From NCBI RefSeq assembly GCF_001243045.1, contig NZ_LN849007.1, forward strand, positions 1,330,989 through 1,394,988: a stretch of DNA of 64,000 bases, in the 5' to 3' direction. Shown here in pieces: positions 16,953 to 25,254 of the stretch. The notes beneath the pieces were generated by a model that was given only the letters and a program-made list of their open reading frames with translations, was not told the origin of the DNA and did no database searches. The position numbers and the translations under genes are program-made. Numbering within the stretch: the first letter of the stretch is position 1; the number at the start of each line of letters is the position of its first letter. Source of the DNA: Clostridium niameyense (GTDB lineage Bacteria; Bacillota; Clostridia; Clostridiales; Clostridiaceae).

Positions 16953-17261
16953 ATCTATATTCAACCCTTTCCTACAGGTAAATTTATGAATTATATAATT
17001 CAGTTTATCACCCATTGAAAAATTTATCAATATGAATTTCAATTATTAGTCAATTGACTTATATTAATTCTTTTTTACTCTTACCTTTAAATATTTGCAT
17101 CTTTACTTTTAATAAGTTTACTTAAGGGTTTTATATACTATATATAATTGCAAATCTAAAAGTAATTATATAAATAAAATGAATACATTATATATAAAAA
17201 AATATTATTGTCATATCCTTAACAATAACTTTTACTTATGACAAACTTTAAATTTATATTT

Positions 17262-17972
17262 TTACACTTTTTTCAGATACTCAATCTCCTGAGAAGTCAA
17301 ATTTCGCCAAGTACCTTGCTTTAAGTCTCCTTTTTTTATATCACCTATAGCTATTCTATCAAGTTGCAAAACTCTATGACCTATAGATTCACACATTCTT
17401 CTTATTTGTCTATTTTTACCTTCATATATTTTTATTAATACCTCTGTAGAATTTTTATATATTTTTACTATGTCCAAAATTGCAGGAGCAGTTATATATC
17501 CCCCTATATCTATACCTTCTTTAAACCTTTTAATATGATTTTCATCTAGAATTCCATCTACTAATACTCTATAAGTTTTAACTTTTTCTTTAGATGGATG
17601 AATTATTTTATTATATATTTCCCCATCATTAGTAAGTATTATAATACCTGATGAGTCTTTATCTAATCTCCCTATAGGATATATTCTCTCTTTAACATGT
17701 ACAAGATCTAAAATAGTTTTTCTTCCTTTCTCATCCTGTACAGTAGATATATATCCCTTAGGTTTATTTAAAAGTATGTATACCTTATTTTCTTCTGGAG
17801 TTATTAATTTTCCATCCAAATAAACCTTATCTTCTTCAGGAATTACTTTAGTTCCTAATTGTGTAATTCTTTTAGAATTTACTGAAACTCTCCCCTGTAA
17901 TATTATTTCTTCACATTTTCTTCTAGATCCAACTCCACAAGAAGCCATATACTTTTGCAGTCTTTCTTCCAT
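17262..17972 (-). CDS. rluB: 23S rRNA/RsuA-family pseudouridine synthase
   Basis: This 236-residue protein has an N-terminal S4 RNA-binding domain (residues 1-60: RLQKYMASCGVGSRRKCEE) and a pseudouridine synthase domain. The latter has the catalytic motif PIGRLDKDSSGIIILTNDG, where the Asp of RLD is the nucleophile. The C-terminal EGKNRQIRRMCESIGH motif is typical of the RsuA/RluB/RluE/RluF group. The most likely target is a uridine in 23S rRNA helix 89 (RluB), but RsuA/RluF-like specificity cannot be excluded. The AGGTGATT ribosome-binding site supports the ATG at 17972. Confidence 0.9.
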   Translation of the reverse strand: MEERLQKYMASCGVGSRRKCEEIILQGRVSVNSKRITQLGTKVIPEEDKVYLDGKLITPEENKVYILLNKPKGYISTVQDEKGRKTILDLVHVKERIYPIGRLDKDSSGIIILTNDGEIYNKIIHPSKEKVKTYRVLVDGILDENHIKRFKEGIDIGGYITAPAILDIVKIYKNSTEVLIKIYEGKNRQIRRMCESIGHRVLQLDRIAIGDIKKGDLKQGTWRNLTSQEIEYLKKV

Positions 17973-18057
17973 ACAATCACCTACATTTTATTTTATATCA
18001 CTCATTATATTTTATAGCTTTTCTGGAAAAAGTCAAAAAATATATTTAACTATACAA

Positions 18058-18083
18058 AAAGAGTAGAATTTCTTCTACTCTTT
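18058..18083 (-). terminator. terminator of the Dabb gene
   Basis: AAAGAGTAGAA and its complement enclose a TTTC loop, followed on the minus strand by a T-run. It ends the transcript of the 18137-18439 gene before rluB. Confidence 0.8.
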
Positions 18084-18136
18084 AAGTTGCTCAACTTATA
18101 TTATTATATAAAACAATTATAAATTTAGTTAATATT

Positions 18137-18439
18137 TTATACTTCGTAATCTGTAACTATTCTTTCCTCTTTAACTTTACCAATAAATTCCCCAACCTTT
18201 AAATGATCTGGGTGTTTTTGATAGGAATTTAAATCTTCCATGGTATTAAATTCTGAATATAAAACTACATCATAGGCCCCATCTGAAGCATTAATATTTA
18301 CTCCAACTTCAATTAAATTAACATTTTCAATTATATTTTTTAAAGCCTCTAAATCCTTTTTTATGATATTAGCATTTTCTAATTTAGATTTTCCCTGAGC
18401 CATGTCTTTTAACTTCCACATTACAATATGTTTAATCAT
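18137..18439 (-). CDS. Dabb family (stress-responsive A/B barrel) protein
   Basis: The 100-residue protein begins MIKHIVMWKLKDMAQGKSK, the strand with conserved His and W/K characteristic of Dabb domains. It keeps the middle YDVVLYSEFNTMEDLNSYQKHPDHLKV pattern with the conserved Y-x-x-H-P-x-H. Dabb proteins form dimeric ferredoxin-like barrels; function varies from stress response to polyketide cyclase-like roles and is unknown here. GAGGTGAA precedes the ATG. It is a single-gene transcript flanked by a terminator. Confidence 0.85.
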   Translation of the reverse strand: MIKHIVMWKLKDMAQGKSKLENANIIKKDLEALKNIIENVNLIEVGVNINASDGAYDVVLYSEFNTMEDLNSYQKHPDHLKVGEFIGKVKEERIVTDYEV

Positions 18440-18714
18440 TTTTTCACCTCTTCATTGGATTTTATATTAATTATACCATATTTTGCTATTATTCCTCTAT
18501 ATAAAATACTTTAATTTATTCTAAAATCTAAAGATTCTTATACTAATATACTAGAATTAGATTCCAACCATTTCTATGAAATAACAACAGAACTATAATA
18601 TAAATATTCTACTAAAGAATTTGATTAAAAAACATATACATCAAATGAATATTCACATTTAATAATAAAGGAATCATTAATAATATACAAATGTATACAT
18701 ATGAAAAATTAAAA

Positions 18715-19953
18715 TTATACTACTTGATGTTTCTTAAATTTATAAAAGGCAATGTGCAAAAATATTAATATCATTATAAATGAAATCATTATAATAGCTT
18801 TAGGCAACATAATAGCAGTATTATTAAAAGTATAAGTATCATATACAGAAAATACAGAAAACACATTAAATGCATTTGCTGGAAGTAAATTTAATATATT
18901 ATTAATAAGTAAACTACTTTTACTTTTCGGAATAAATAATGGTGCAAAAATCAACAGTGAACTTATAATAATAGCTGAAAATGGCGTCTTAAATTTTGAT
19001 GATAACGCCATAGTTATGGATATAATTGAAAGCATAACCAAATATCCAATCATAGTTCCTAACAAATACACCTGTAGCACAGTTAATGGATAAATAGATG
19101 CAAGTGATAAAATTTGAAAGCTAATATTCCATCCAGATATTCCATAGCAACACAACATACTTACTGTAAAGAACAAAACCTCTATGCTATAAACAATCGT
19201 AGCAAATAAAATTCCTGCTATTATTTTTGTTTTTATTAATTTATTTTTTCCGTATTTCGTTGAAAGTAAAATTGCATCTGCTCCTGTTTGATATTCAAAA
19301 GCAAAAATAGGTGCTATACATATACTTACAACAAAAGCAATTATAATTAGTACTGACCGAAAACCACGAGCAAAAATGTCTTTCCATCCATCAGAATAAT
19401 CAAAATAAAACGGGGTTGAAATTTTATTATTTAAGCTTAGAATACGCTTTTTTTGATTTTCTGAATAATGCTGAGAACATAATAGTCGTTTAATATTTTT
19501 ATTACGTTGTTTATAAAATTTTTGTACATCTTTATTAGATAATGAATATAAAATGTAATAATCATAATTTCCTTTACCAACTGGAAAATAATTTTCACGC
19601 AATAAATCTAAAATATCTTCCTTGTTTTGAACATATTTTTTATAAACATTATTACTAAGGTCATTGGTACCAGTATTGAAATTCTTTTTATCTTTTATTA
19701 TAGTTTCATATTCATTAAATATAGAAGTTAATTTATCTATAGATAAATTTCCAGAAACTAATGATACATCTTTCTTCTTTAACTCAATAGCTTTTAATCC
19801 ATGTATTCTATTGCCTTCCTCATTTACATATGAATTTCCAGTTACAAATAAAATTGATAAAAAAGATATAAATATTATACTAGTAATTAAAGCAATTATT
19901 GTGCTTTTTCGTTTAAAAATCTTCTTAAGCTCATATTTCAATAATGTCCACAT
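18715..19953 (-). CDS. ABC-2 type transporter permease (sigma-linked exporter)
   Basis: In this 412-residue membrane protein one N-terminal transmembrane helix (residues 18-40) precedes a long extracytoplasmic domain (about 45-180). Five or six helices follow from about 195 to the end. This topology (large loop after TM1) is that of ABC-2/NatB-like permeases that move peptides, lipids or antibiotics outwards. It follows the ATPase at 19960 by 6 bp on the same strand and is the last gene in the sigma-ABC operon. The AAGGAGG ribosome-binding site supports the ATG at 19953. Substrate unknown. Confidence 0.85.
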   Translation of the reverse strand: MWTLLKYELKKIFKRKSTIIALITSIIFISFLSILFVTGNSYVNEEGNRIHGLKAIELKKKDVSLVSGNLSIDKLTSIFNEYETIIKDKKNFNTGTNDLSNNVYKKYVQNKEDILDLLRENYFPVGKGNYDYYILYSLSNKDVQKFYKQRNKNIKRLLCSQHYSENQKKRILSLNNKISTPFYFDYSDGWKDIFARGFRSVLIIIAFVVSICIAPIFAFEYQTGADAILLSTKYGKNKLIKTKIIAGILFATIVYSIEVLFFTVSMLCCYGISGWNISFQILSLASIYPLTVLQVYLLGTMIGYLVMLSIISITMALSSKFKTPFSAIIISSLLIFAPLFIPKSKSSLLINNILNLLPANAFNVFSVFSVYDTYTFNNTAIMLPKAIIMISFIMILIFLHIAFYKFKKHQVV

Positions 19954-19959
19954 TATACT

Positions 19960-20844
19960 TTATACCTCCTTGTCCACTAATTGTTCATTTTGAAAATGCA
20001 GTAGACATAAATCTTCTAAAGTAGCCTTCTGAGATTCTGCCCTAGGAACAGGTATATTTTTAGAAATAATACGAAGTTCAACCTGATCTCCCAAATGATG
20101 TAGATTAGCAATACAATATTTACTTTCATAATCCTTAACATTATTTCTTGGAACTAAACATTTCCATACAAATCCTTCTGCTGAGTCTACAAGCTCTTCA
20201 ACTGTACCATGCATAATTAATCTACCTTTTTTCATAAGAAGAATTTTATCTGCAATATATTCTACATCTGATACAATATGAGTAGACAAAATCACAATTT
20301 TATCTTTCGCTAAGTTGGCAATCAAATTTCTAAAACGAACTCGTTCTTTTGGATCTAATCCAGCTGTAGGTTCATCTAAAACTAATATTTTAGGATTATT
20401 TAAAACTGCTTGAGCAATTCCTAAACGTTGCTTCATACCTCCAGAAAATGTTCTAATTTTTTTATTTGCAACTTCATATAATCCAACCAATTCCAATAAT
20501 TCTCTGGTTTTACTTTTAGCCTTATGTACGTTTATACCTTTTAATGCAGCAATATAATACATAAATTCTTTAGCGGTAAAATCTGGATAATACCCAAAAT
20601 CCTGCGGGAAATAACCAAGTACATTTCTGTATGATTCTCCGAGATTATTAATACTATCGCCATTTAAAAGAATATCTCCTGACGTAGAATTTAATACTCC
20701 ACAGGTCATACGCATGAGAGTGGTTTTTCCAGCACCATTAGGCCCTAACAATCCATAAACTCCTGTAGCTAATTTCATAGAAATTCTATCTACAGCTATC
20801 TTACTATCAAAATGCTTTGTTAATCTATCAAAAATAAGTTCCAT
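19960..20844 (-). CDS. ABC transporter ATP-binding protein
   Basis: This 294-residue ATPase has Walker A GPNGAGKTT near residue 35, Q-loop FPQDFGYYPDFTA near 79, the ABC signature FSGGMKQRLGIAQ near 134, Walker B ILVLDEPTAGLD near 153, and H-loop ILSTHIVSD near 184. The C-terminal 70 residues are an accessory domain. It is the partner of the permease at 18715. It resembles the broken ATPase at 60525-61381, including the same STHIVSD segment, so the two transporters are related. TAGGAGGAA precedes the ATG. Confidence 0.93.
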   Translation of the reverse strand: MELIFDRLTKHFDSKIAVDRISMKLATGVYGLLGPNGAGKTTLMRMTCGVLNSTSGDILLNGDSINNLGESYRNVLGYFPQDFGYYPDFTAKEFMYYIAALKGINVHKAKSKTRELLELVGLYEVANKKIRTFSGGMKQRLGIAQAVLNNPKILVLDEPTAGLDPKERVRFRNLIANLAKDKIVILSTHIVSDVEYIADKILLMKKGRLIMHGTVEELVDSAEGFVWKCLVPRNNVKDYESKYCIANLHHLGDQVELRIISKNIPVPRAESQKATLEDLCLLHFQNEQLVDKEV

Positions 20845-20871
20845 TAAAATTCCTCCTAATTTCTAAATATA

Positions 20872-21630
20872 TTACATAATTACTCCATCAAATTTTCTAT
20901 CACAAATTTTTCCTAATTTATATATCTCTCTAATAACACCAATTAATGAAATTAAAAACATAATACTCCATATAAAACAAGCAGAAGGTTCATATAAATT
21001 AGGGAATGTATAAGTAATTATAAAAATCATAATCATAACAAATAACCCAAACAAAATGCATTTATAATCTTTATCCATACTCTTAAAGTTATTTAGAATA
21101 AACAAACAACCAAAACATGTAACTAAAAACGGAACAAAAATATACAGTATAAGTGCTATTAAATGTAATTTCATACTTACTCCAGATAAAATTAATAAAA
21201 TAGTAAGCCCTAAAATATCTATTAATCCTAAAATTGTAATACGAGTTATCATTAATTGTTTAAAAGAATATGTAGTTGATAATTCAATTTCAGCCATTTC
21301 ATATGTATAAGAACGTGCCAGCTCTTTAATCCCTGCAATTACCAATAAAGGTGCTGCTGATGAAATCATAGCCAGAGTTTCAACTCCTTTAGAAGAACAA
21401 GTCAACTTTATACTAAATGCTAAAATTATTACTATTTGTATAAACCAAACTTTTTTTCTCATAAAACCAAATTGTAAAAAAAAGAACTTCCAAAAAGATA
21501 ATGGCTTATCTTCAGATTGCTTTACCAACTGACGTACTTTTATAATTGTATCTTCCATACCAGTAGAATTTGAAGCTGGGGGAGCTGAATTATATAATAA
21601 TTTTATATTATCTTCTAACTCTTTACTCAA
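20872..21630 (-). CDS. membrane protein in sigma-ABC operon (possible anti-sigma role)
   Basis: The 252-residue protein has a soluble N-terminal region of about 50 residues rich in Ser/Pro (YNSAPPASNSTGMED) followed by six hydrophobic segments. I recognise no catalytic motif and no zinc-binding HxxxCxxC of the classical anti-sigma domain. It sits directly after the ECF sigma gene (12 bp), where an anti-sigma factor is usually encoded, and before the ATPase. It may therefore be a membrane-bound sigma regulator or an extra transporter subunit; I cannot decide. Translation starts at TTG with TAGGAGG in front. Confidence 0.7.
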   Translation of the reverse strand: MSKELEDNIKLLYNSAPPASNSTGMEDTIIKVRQLVKQSEDKPLSFWKFFFLQFGFMRKKVWFIQIVIILAFSIKLTCSSKGVETLAMISSAAPLLVIAGIKELARSYTYEMAEIELSTTYSFKQLMITRITILGLIDILGLTILLILSGVSMKLHLIALILYIFVPFLVTCFGCLFILNNFKSMDKDYKCILFGLFVMIMIFIITYTFPNLYEPSACFIWSIMFLISLIGVIREIYKLGKICDRKFDGVIM

Positions 21631-21642
21631 AATAAAAACCTC

Positions 21643-22152
21643 CTATCCAAATTTTCTTTTTAATATTGACAATGCATTTTTTATTCTATATTGCACAATA
21701 AAACGTGATACACCTACTATACTTGCAATTTCTTTAATTTTTAAGCCTTGTCCAAACCTCAATAATATTACTTCTTGTTGTTCCGTTGAAAGCTCATATA
21801 TAAATTTTTTTAAAACTAATTTATCAGTAACATTTTCAATTACATTTGAAGATGTAAAATCAATTATTTCCTGTTCCTCCTCTAAATATTCTGGCTTATA
21901 CTGTTTATGCCAATTGATACATAAATTTTTAGCAATTGTATAAAGAAATGCTCTAGGTTTTCCCTTATCGGAATAATGATTAATATTTTTAATAAATCTA
22001 AGAAAAACTTCCTGTGTAATATCTTGTGCTTTTTCTACATTTCTCACTTTCCAATAACAATATTTGTAAACATTATCGTAATTATCTCTAACAATTTCTT
22101 CAGCTATATATGTAGACCCATTCTTGATTTTTCGAACCGGGTATTCCGTCAC
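21643..22152 (-). CDS. ECF-type RNA polymerase sigma factor
   Basis: This 169-residue protein has sigma-70 region 2 (residues 20-90: YKYCYWKVRNVEKAQDITQEVFLRF, with DITQEVF the typical core-binding stretch) and region 4 (120-165: EQQEVILLRFGQGLKIKEIASIVGVS). No region 1 or 3, hence ECF class. It is the first gene of a four-gene minus-strand operon leading to an ABC-2 exporter, and ECF factors usually transcribe their own operon. GTG start at 22152 with GAGGGGG upstream. The signal sensed is unknown. Confidence 0.9.
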   Translation of the reverse strand: MTEYPVRKIKNGSTYIAEEIVRDNYDNVYKYCYWKVRNVEKAQDITQEVFLRFIKNINHYSDKGKPRAFLYTIAKNLCINWHKQYKPEYLEEEQEIIDFTSSNVIENVTDKLVLKKFIYELSTEQQEVILLRFGQGLKIKEIASIVGVSRFIVQYRIKNALSILKRKFG

Positions 22153-22321
22153 CTTATCACCCCCTCATAATGTATAACAATTAAGACCAGTAAAATGTGT
22201 AATAAATTTATAAAATTTCTCCACTTTTTGTATCATAAAATAATTTTAGCAAATTTTACATACAAATATTTAAATAATATGGCTTATTCTCTAATAGACC
22301 TAACTTTTTATCCTAGACTAA

Positions 22322-22356
22322 AAAACCTTAATAGCTATTATAGCCATTAAGGTTTA
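22322..22356 (-). terminator. terminator of alpha/beta hydrolase gene
   Basis: AAACCTTAATAGC and its near complement form a stem of about 13 bp just past the stop codon at 22361, with flanking A/T-runs. Confidence 0.75.
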
Positions 22357-22360
22357 TAAA

Positions 22361-23521
22361 TTAAACTCTATGTTCTATCCAATTCATCATAGTGTCTAAC
22401 GTAAGTTTTGTATTTCCCATATTACAATGATTACAAGCAGTTTCCTTTTCTGTGAAAAGACGAAAAGTTAAAGAACGTACATTAGTTAAACAGTCTAATT
22501 CTTCTTTAAAAAGTTTGTAATTAATAAAATGATCTTTGTTTGCTCCTATTACTAATACATCTTGATCTATTAGATGTCCTATATCCGTTATTTTAAATTT
22601 ACTTAATTTTACTAAATAGTCATAAGGAGATTTTGCATTATAGGCATACATACCATGCTTAAGTCCCCAATCTGCTGTTGCATCTTTTTTACAACTTAAA
22701 TTCGTAATTAAATTAATTATACCTGAAGCATGAAATTTTACTAATAATCTTACTATCTTTTGCTCAGAATCTGTCATTGTACTTAATACAACTGATAAAA
22801 AATCAGGAAAAATAGACCACGCTATAACTCCTTTAATTCTTTTTTCATAAGCTGCTGCCCTAGGTGCTAGCATACCTCCTAATGATGCCCCTATAATGAT
22901 AACATCATTAAGGTTAAGATAATCAAGAACTGCTGTTACAGGCTTCTCCCACTTATAGGTAAAATGTTTTTCTTGATTTCTCATAACTCCCCCTTGTCCT
23001 GGACCTTCAAATAAATAAACTTCAAAACCATTTTGGGCAAAATAAAGCATTACAAAAAACAATTCTTCCATATAAGAGTCATTTCCACCATGAAGTAAAA
23101 TAGTATCTTTCTTTTTTCCTATTGCTTTTGTATGTAATACCGGAAGTTTCACATTTTCATAAGGCACTTCATATCTAGTCACAGTTTCATCCTGAAAATA
23201 TTCTTTATAATAATCATAAAACATATCTGTAGCTAAATTATAATATTTTATTTTATCTTTATCACCATCATACATAAAAAATTCACTCATTCTATAATAT
23301 GCAATAGCATCTTTTATTCTACCTTCCCTTACAGCCTCATCACCTATAGCAATTAACTCCTTTTTCCAAGTTGCACTATCTTTAATTTTATGAGAAATTT
23401 TCTTAACATCTTCCAATCTACCTTCATCCCACATTATTACACGATTAAGTTGAAAATTAAAATTAGGCTCTTTATTTAAATTATATATTCCTTTTGAAAA
23501 AGTGATCTTATCTTTTTTCAT
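22361..23521 (-). CDS. alpha/beta hydrolase (FrsA-like)
   Basis: In this 386-residue protein an all-helical N-terminal part (residues 1-130) precedes an alpha/beta hydrolase domain. The nucleophile elbow is IIGASLGGML (G-x-S-x-G), the oxyanion region is TILLHGGNDSYMEELF, and LVIGANKDHFIN and a late His (NHCNMG) give candidate acid and His residues. The helical cap plus hydrolase layout resembles FrsA and 2,6-dihydropseudooxynicotine hydrolase-type proteins. The substrate is unknown. I start it at the ATG at 23521 with GGAAGGAG upstream; a TTG at 23542 lies in front of that site. It appears to be monocistronic. Confidence 0.85.
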   Translation of the reverse strand: MKKDKITFSKGIYNLNKEPNFNFQLNRVIMWDEGRLEDVKKISHKIKDSATWKKELIAIGDEAVREGRIKDAIAYYRMSEFFMYDGDKDKIKYYNLATDMFYDYYKEYFQDETVTRYEVPYENVKLPVLHTKAIGKKKDTILLHGGNDSYMEELFFVMLYFAQNGFEVYLFEGPGQGGVMRNQEKHFTYKWEKPVTAVLDYLNLNDVIIIGASLGGMLAPRAAAYEKRIKGVIAWSIFPDFLSVVLSTMTDSEQKIVRLLVKFHASGIINLITNLSCKKDATADWGLKHGMYAYNAKSPYDYLVKLSKFKITDIGHLIDQDVLVIGANKDHFINYKLFKEELDCLTNVRSLTFRLFTEKETACNHCNMGNTKLTLDTMMNWIEHRV

Positions 23522-23542
23522 TTTATTTTCTCTCCTTCCCAA

Positions 23543-23847
23543 ACCTTAAATCTATGCTCTCCTATAAATTTAATCATGGCTTTATTATAATTAAGAGAAG
23601 AAAATAAAACTTCTAAATAATCGCTAAGATTGAAATTATATAAATTTTACATATTTTTTAAGTTCATTTTCTGATATTTTAAATATATTCATATTAGTTG
23701 TAAAAAAAAATAAGAAGCACTATAAAAAACTGATTTTATATATGCTTCTGTAATGCTATTGTCCAACAATAAATGTTTATAAGTCTTTTCTATTTTTATA
23801 ATAATTAAACATTGCTTAGTATAATTCAAGTTTTAAAATTAGACAAC
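23543..23847. other. intergenic region
   Basis: No gene is seen. It contains the promoter of the hydrolase (minus strand, near 23550-23650) and the terminator of the hemerythrin operon. Confidence 0.5.
23702..23749 (-). terminator. terminator of hemerythrin operon
   Basis: AGAAGCA...TGCTTCT arms extended by A/T pairs, followed on the minus strand by nine T residues. Confidence 0.7.
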
Positions 23848-24396
23848 TTAATTTGCTAATCTAGTTAAGAATTTTTTATAAGGTTTTAATAGTTCCTCAT
23901 TTTTTGCTTTTTCTTCTATTAATCTAGTTTTAATATTTATTTCTTCTTTTATTTTTTTACTTAAATTATTTTCTGCAAAGATGTAGACAACTGTATTTTC
24001 TTTTTCTATATGACGTCTTAATATATATATATAAGACATCATATTTCCTATAATGTCTAATTTACTTTTTACACTGTTAGTTCTTTCATATTCATTCAAT
24101 GCTTTTTCTAATTGCATAACATGAAGTCTTGCTAAATCATGTTCTACAAGCATTCCATTTTTAACAAGTTTATTAGCTAGCCCACCTAAATTTTCTATCA
24201 TATATTTGAATAAAATTTCCTCTTCTTTTTTATGATGATGTCTATCTGCAAAATTACGAATGAATAAAATTCCCTGACGAAATATAGAAACTGGTACATC
24301 CTCACCTTGTAAAATCTCCACGCAAATCTTTTCCATTTTATCTATAAATAAAAGTATTTTATCATGTTCATCTACAAGAATTTCAATTCCATACAT
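23848..24396 (-). CDS. hemerythrin domain-containing protein
   Basis: This 182-residue all-helical protein has the spaced His/Glu ligands of a hemerythrin di-iron site: LVDEHDKI near residue 9, ADRHHHKKEEEILF near 52, VEHDLARLH near 84 and LRRHIEKENTVVY near 127. Family members bind O2, NO or other small molecules and, in anaerobes, often help with oxygen or nitrosative stress. The start overlaps the ribosome-binding site region of the gene before it (stop at 24401), so the two are translationally coupled. AGGTGATA precedes the ATG. Confidence 0.9.
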   Translation of the reverse strand: MYGIEILVDEHDKILLFIDKMEKICVEILQGEDVPVSIFRQGILFIRNFADRHHHKKEEEILFKYMIENLGGLANKLVKNGMLVEHDLARLHVMQLEKALNEYERTNSVKSKLDIIGNMMSYIYILRRHIEKENTVVYIFAENNLSKKIKEEINIKTRLIEEKAKNEELLKPYKKFLTRLAN

Positions 24397-24400
24397 TTTA

Positions 24401-25000
24401 TCACCTACTTTTTATTTCATATTTATTATTACATAATTTTTTAAATTCTAAAGAAGTTTCTTTTAATAATCCTTTTATCCATGCAAAACGTATGCCATAA
24501 TAAACATCTTTAGAAACTCCATAATTCCAATAAGAATCATGTATATCCTTATTTTGAACCCAAACTACGTGATTACCTTCTGTCTTAATAAATTCATTTA
24601 CTTTATCGCAAGGCATGCCATCTAAAAAACAATCATTTATTTTTTGAAATGCCTCAATAGCATTACCTTCAAAATTTTCTTTTTCTCCAAGTTTGCTCAT
24701 AAATGACAGTATATATTCATATCTTAAAGAATCTTTTAAAATAAGATCACTAATGACAAAAGCAAGTCTTTCTTCAACCTTTTTAACTCTTACTTGTAAC
24801 CAAGCATGAATATTATCTGTATCTATTACATCTTCTAAAGGTAATATTTGTATTGTTCCAACTTCTTCATTAACTTTTTCTAAAAGATTTTCATCCCATT
24901 TGTTTTCTTTTGATAACTCAACAATTTGTTTAACTATTTTTTCTTGAGATTGTATTTTTTCATACATTACAAAGTGAATTTTTCCTAAAAAACGACTCAT
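24401..25000 (-). CDS. hypothetical protein coupled to hemerythrin
   Basis: The 199-residue soluble protein is rich in charged and helical segments, with a Trp/Tyr-rich stretch at 145-185 (HVVWVQNKDIHDSYWNYGVS, then YYGIRFAWIKGLL). I recognise no family. Cys residues (INDCFLDGMPC and LCNNK) and His are present, but no ordered metal site is clear. It is the first gene of a two-gene unit; 4 bp separate it from the hemerythrin gene, so a joint role with the di-iron protein is likely. AAGGAGAA supports the ATG at 25000. Confidence 0.65.
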   Translation of the reverse strand: MSRFLGKIHFVMYEKIQSQEKIVKQIVELSKENKWDENLLEKVNEEVGTIQILPLEDVIDTDNIHAWLQVRVKKVEERLAFVISDLILKDSLRYEYILSFMSKLGEKENFEGNAIEAFQKINDCFLDGMPCDKVNEFIKTEGNHVVWVQNKDIHDSYWNYGVSKDVYYGIRFAWIKGLLKETSLEFKKLCNNKYEIKSR

Positions 25001-25179
25001 TTTTTCTCCTTTTTATTTAAACTTATTAATTTTCATCTTATTTCTTTTAATAACTTAATTATAATAATTTATCTTTTAACCTTCTGTACCCTATGTTACT
25101 ATTCTAAAATTTTTATATTATTAGTTTATGATTAAAATACAAAATAATCATATGCAAAAATGTATATATTCTTAAATTT

Positions 25180-25221
25180 AAAAAGGAAATTAGTGATATA
25201 AAACATACTAATTTCCTTTTT
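25180..25221 (-). terminator. terminator of cytolysin gene
   Basis: Perfect 15-bp arms (AAAAAGGAAATTAGT at 25180-25194 and complement at 25207-25221) lie 3' of the cytolysin gene, with flanking A/T-runs. Confidence 0.85.
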
Positions 25222-25254
25222 TATTTAACTCACACTATATTAAATTATAATATT

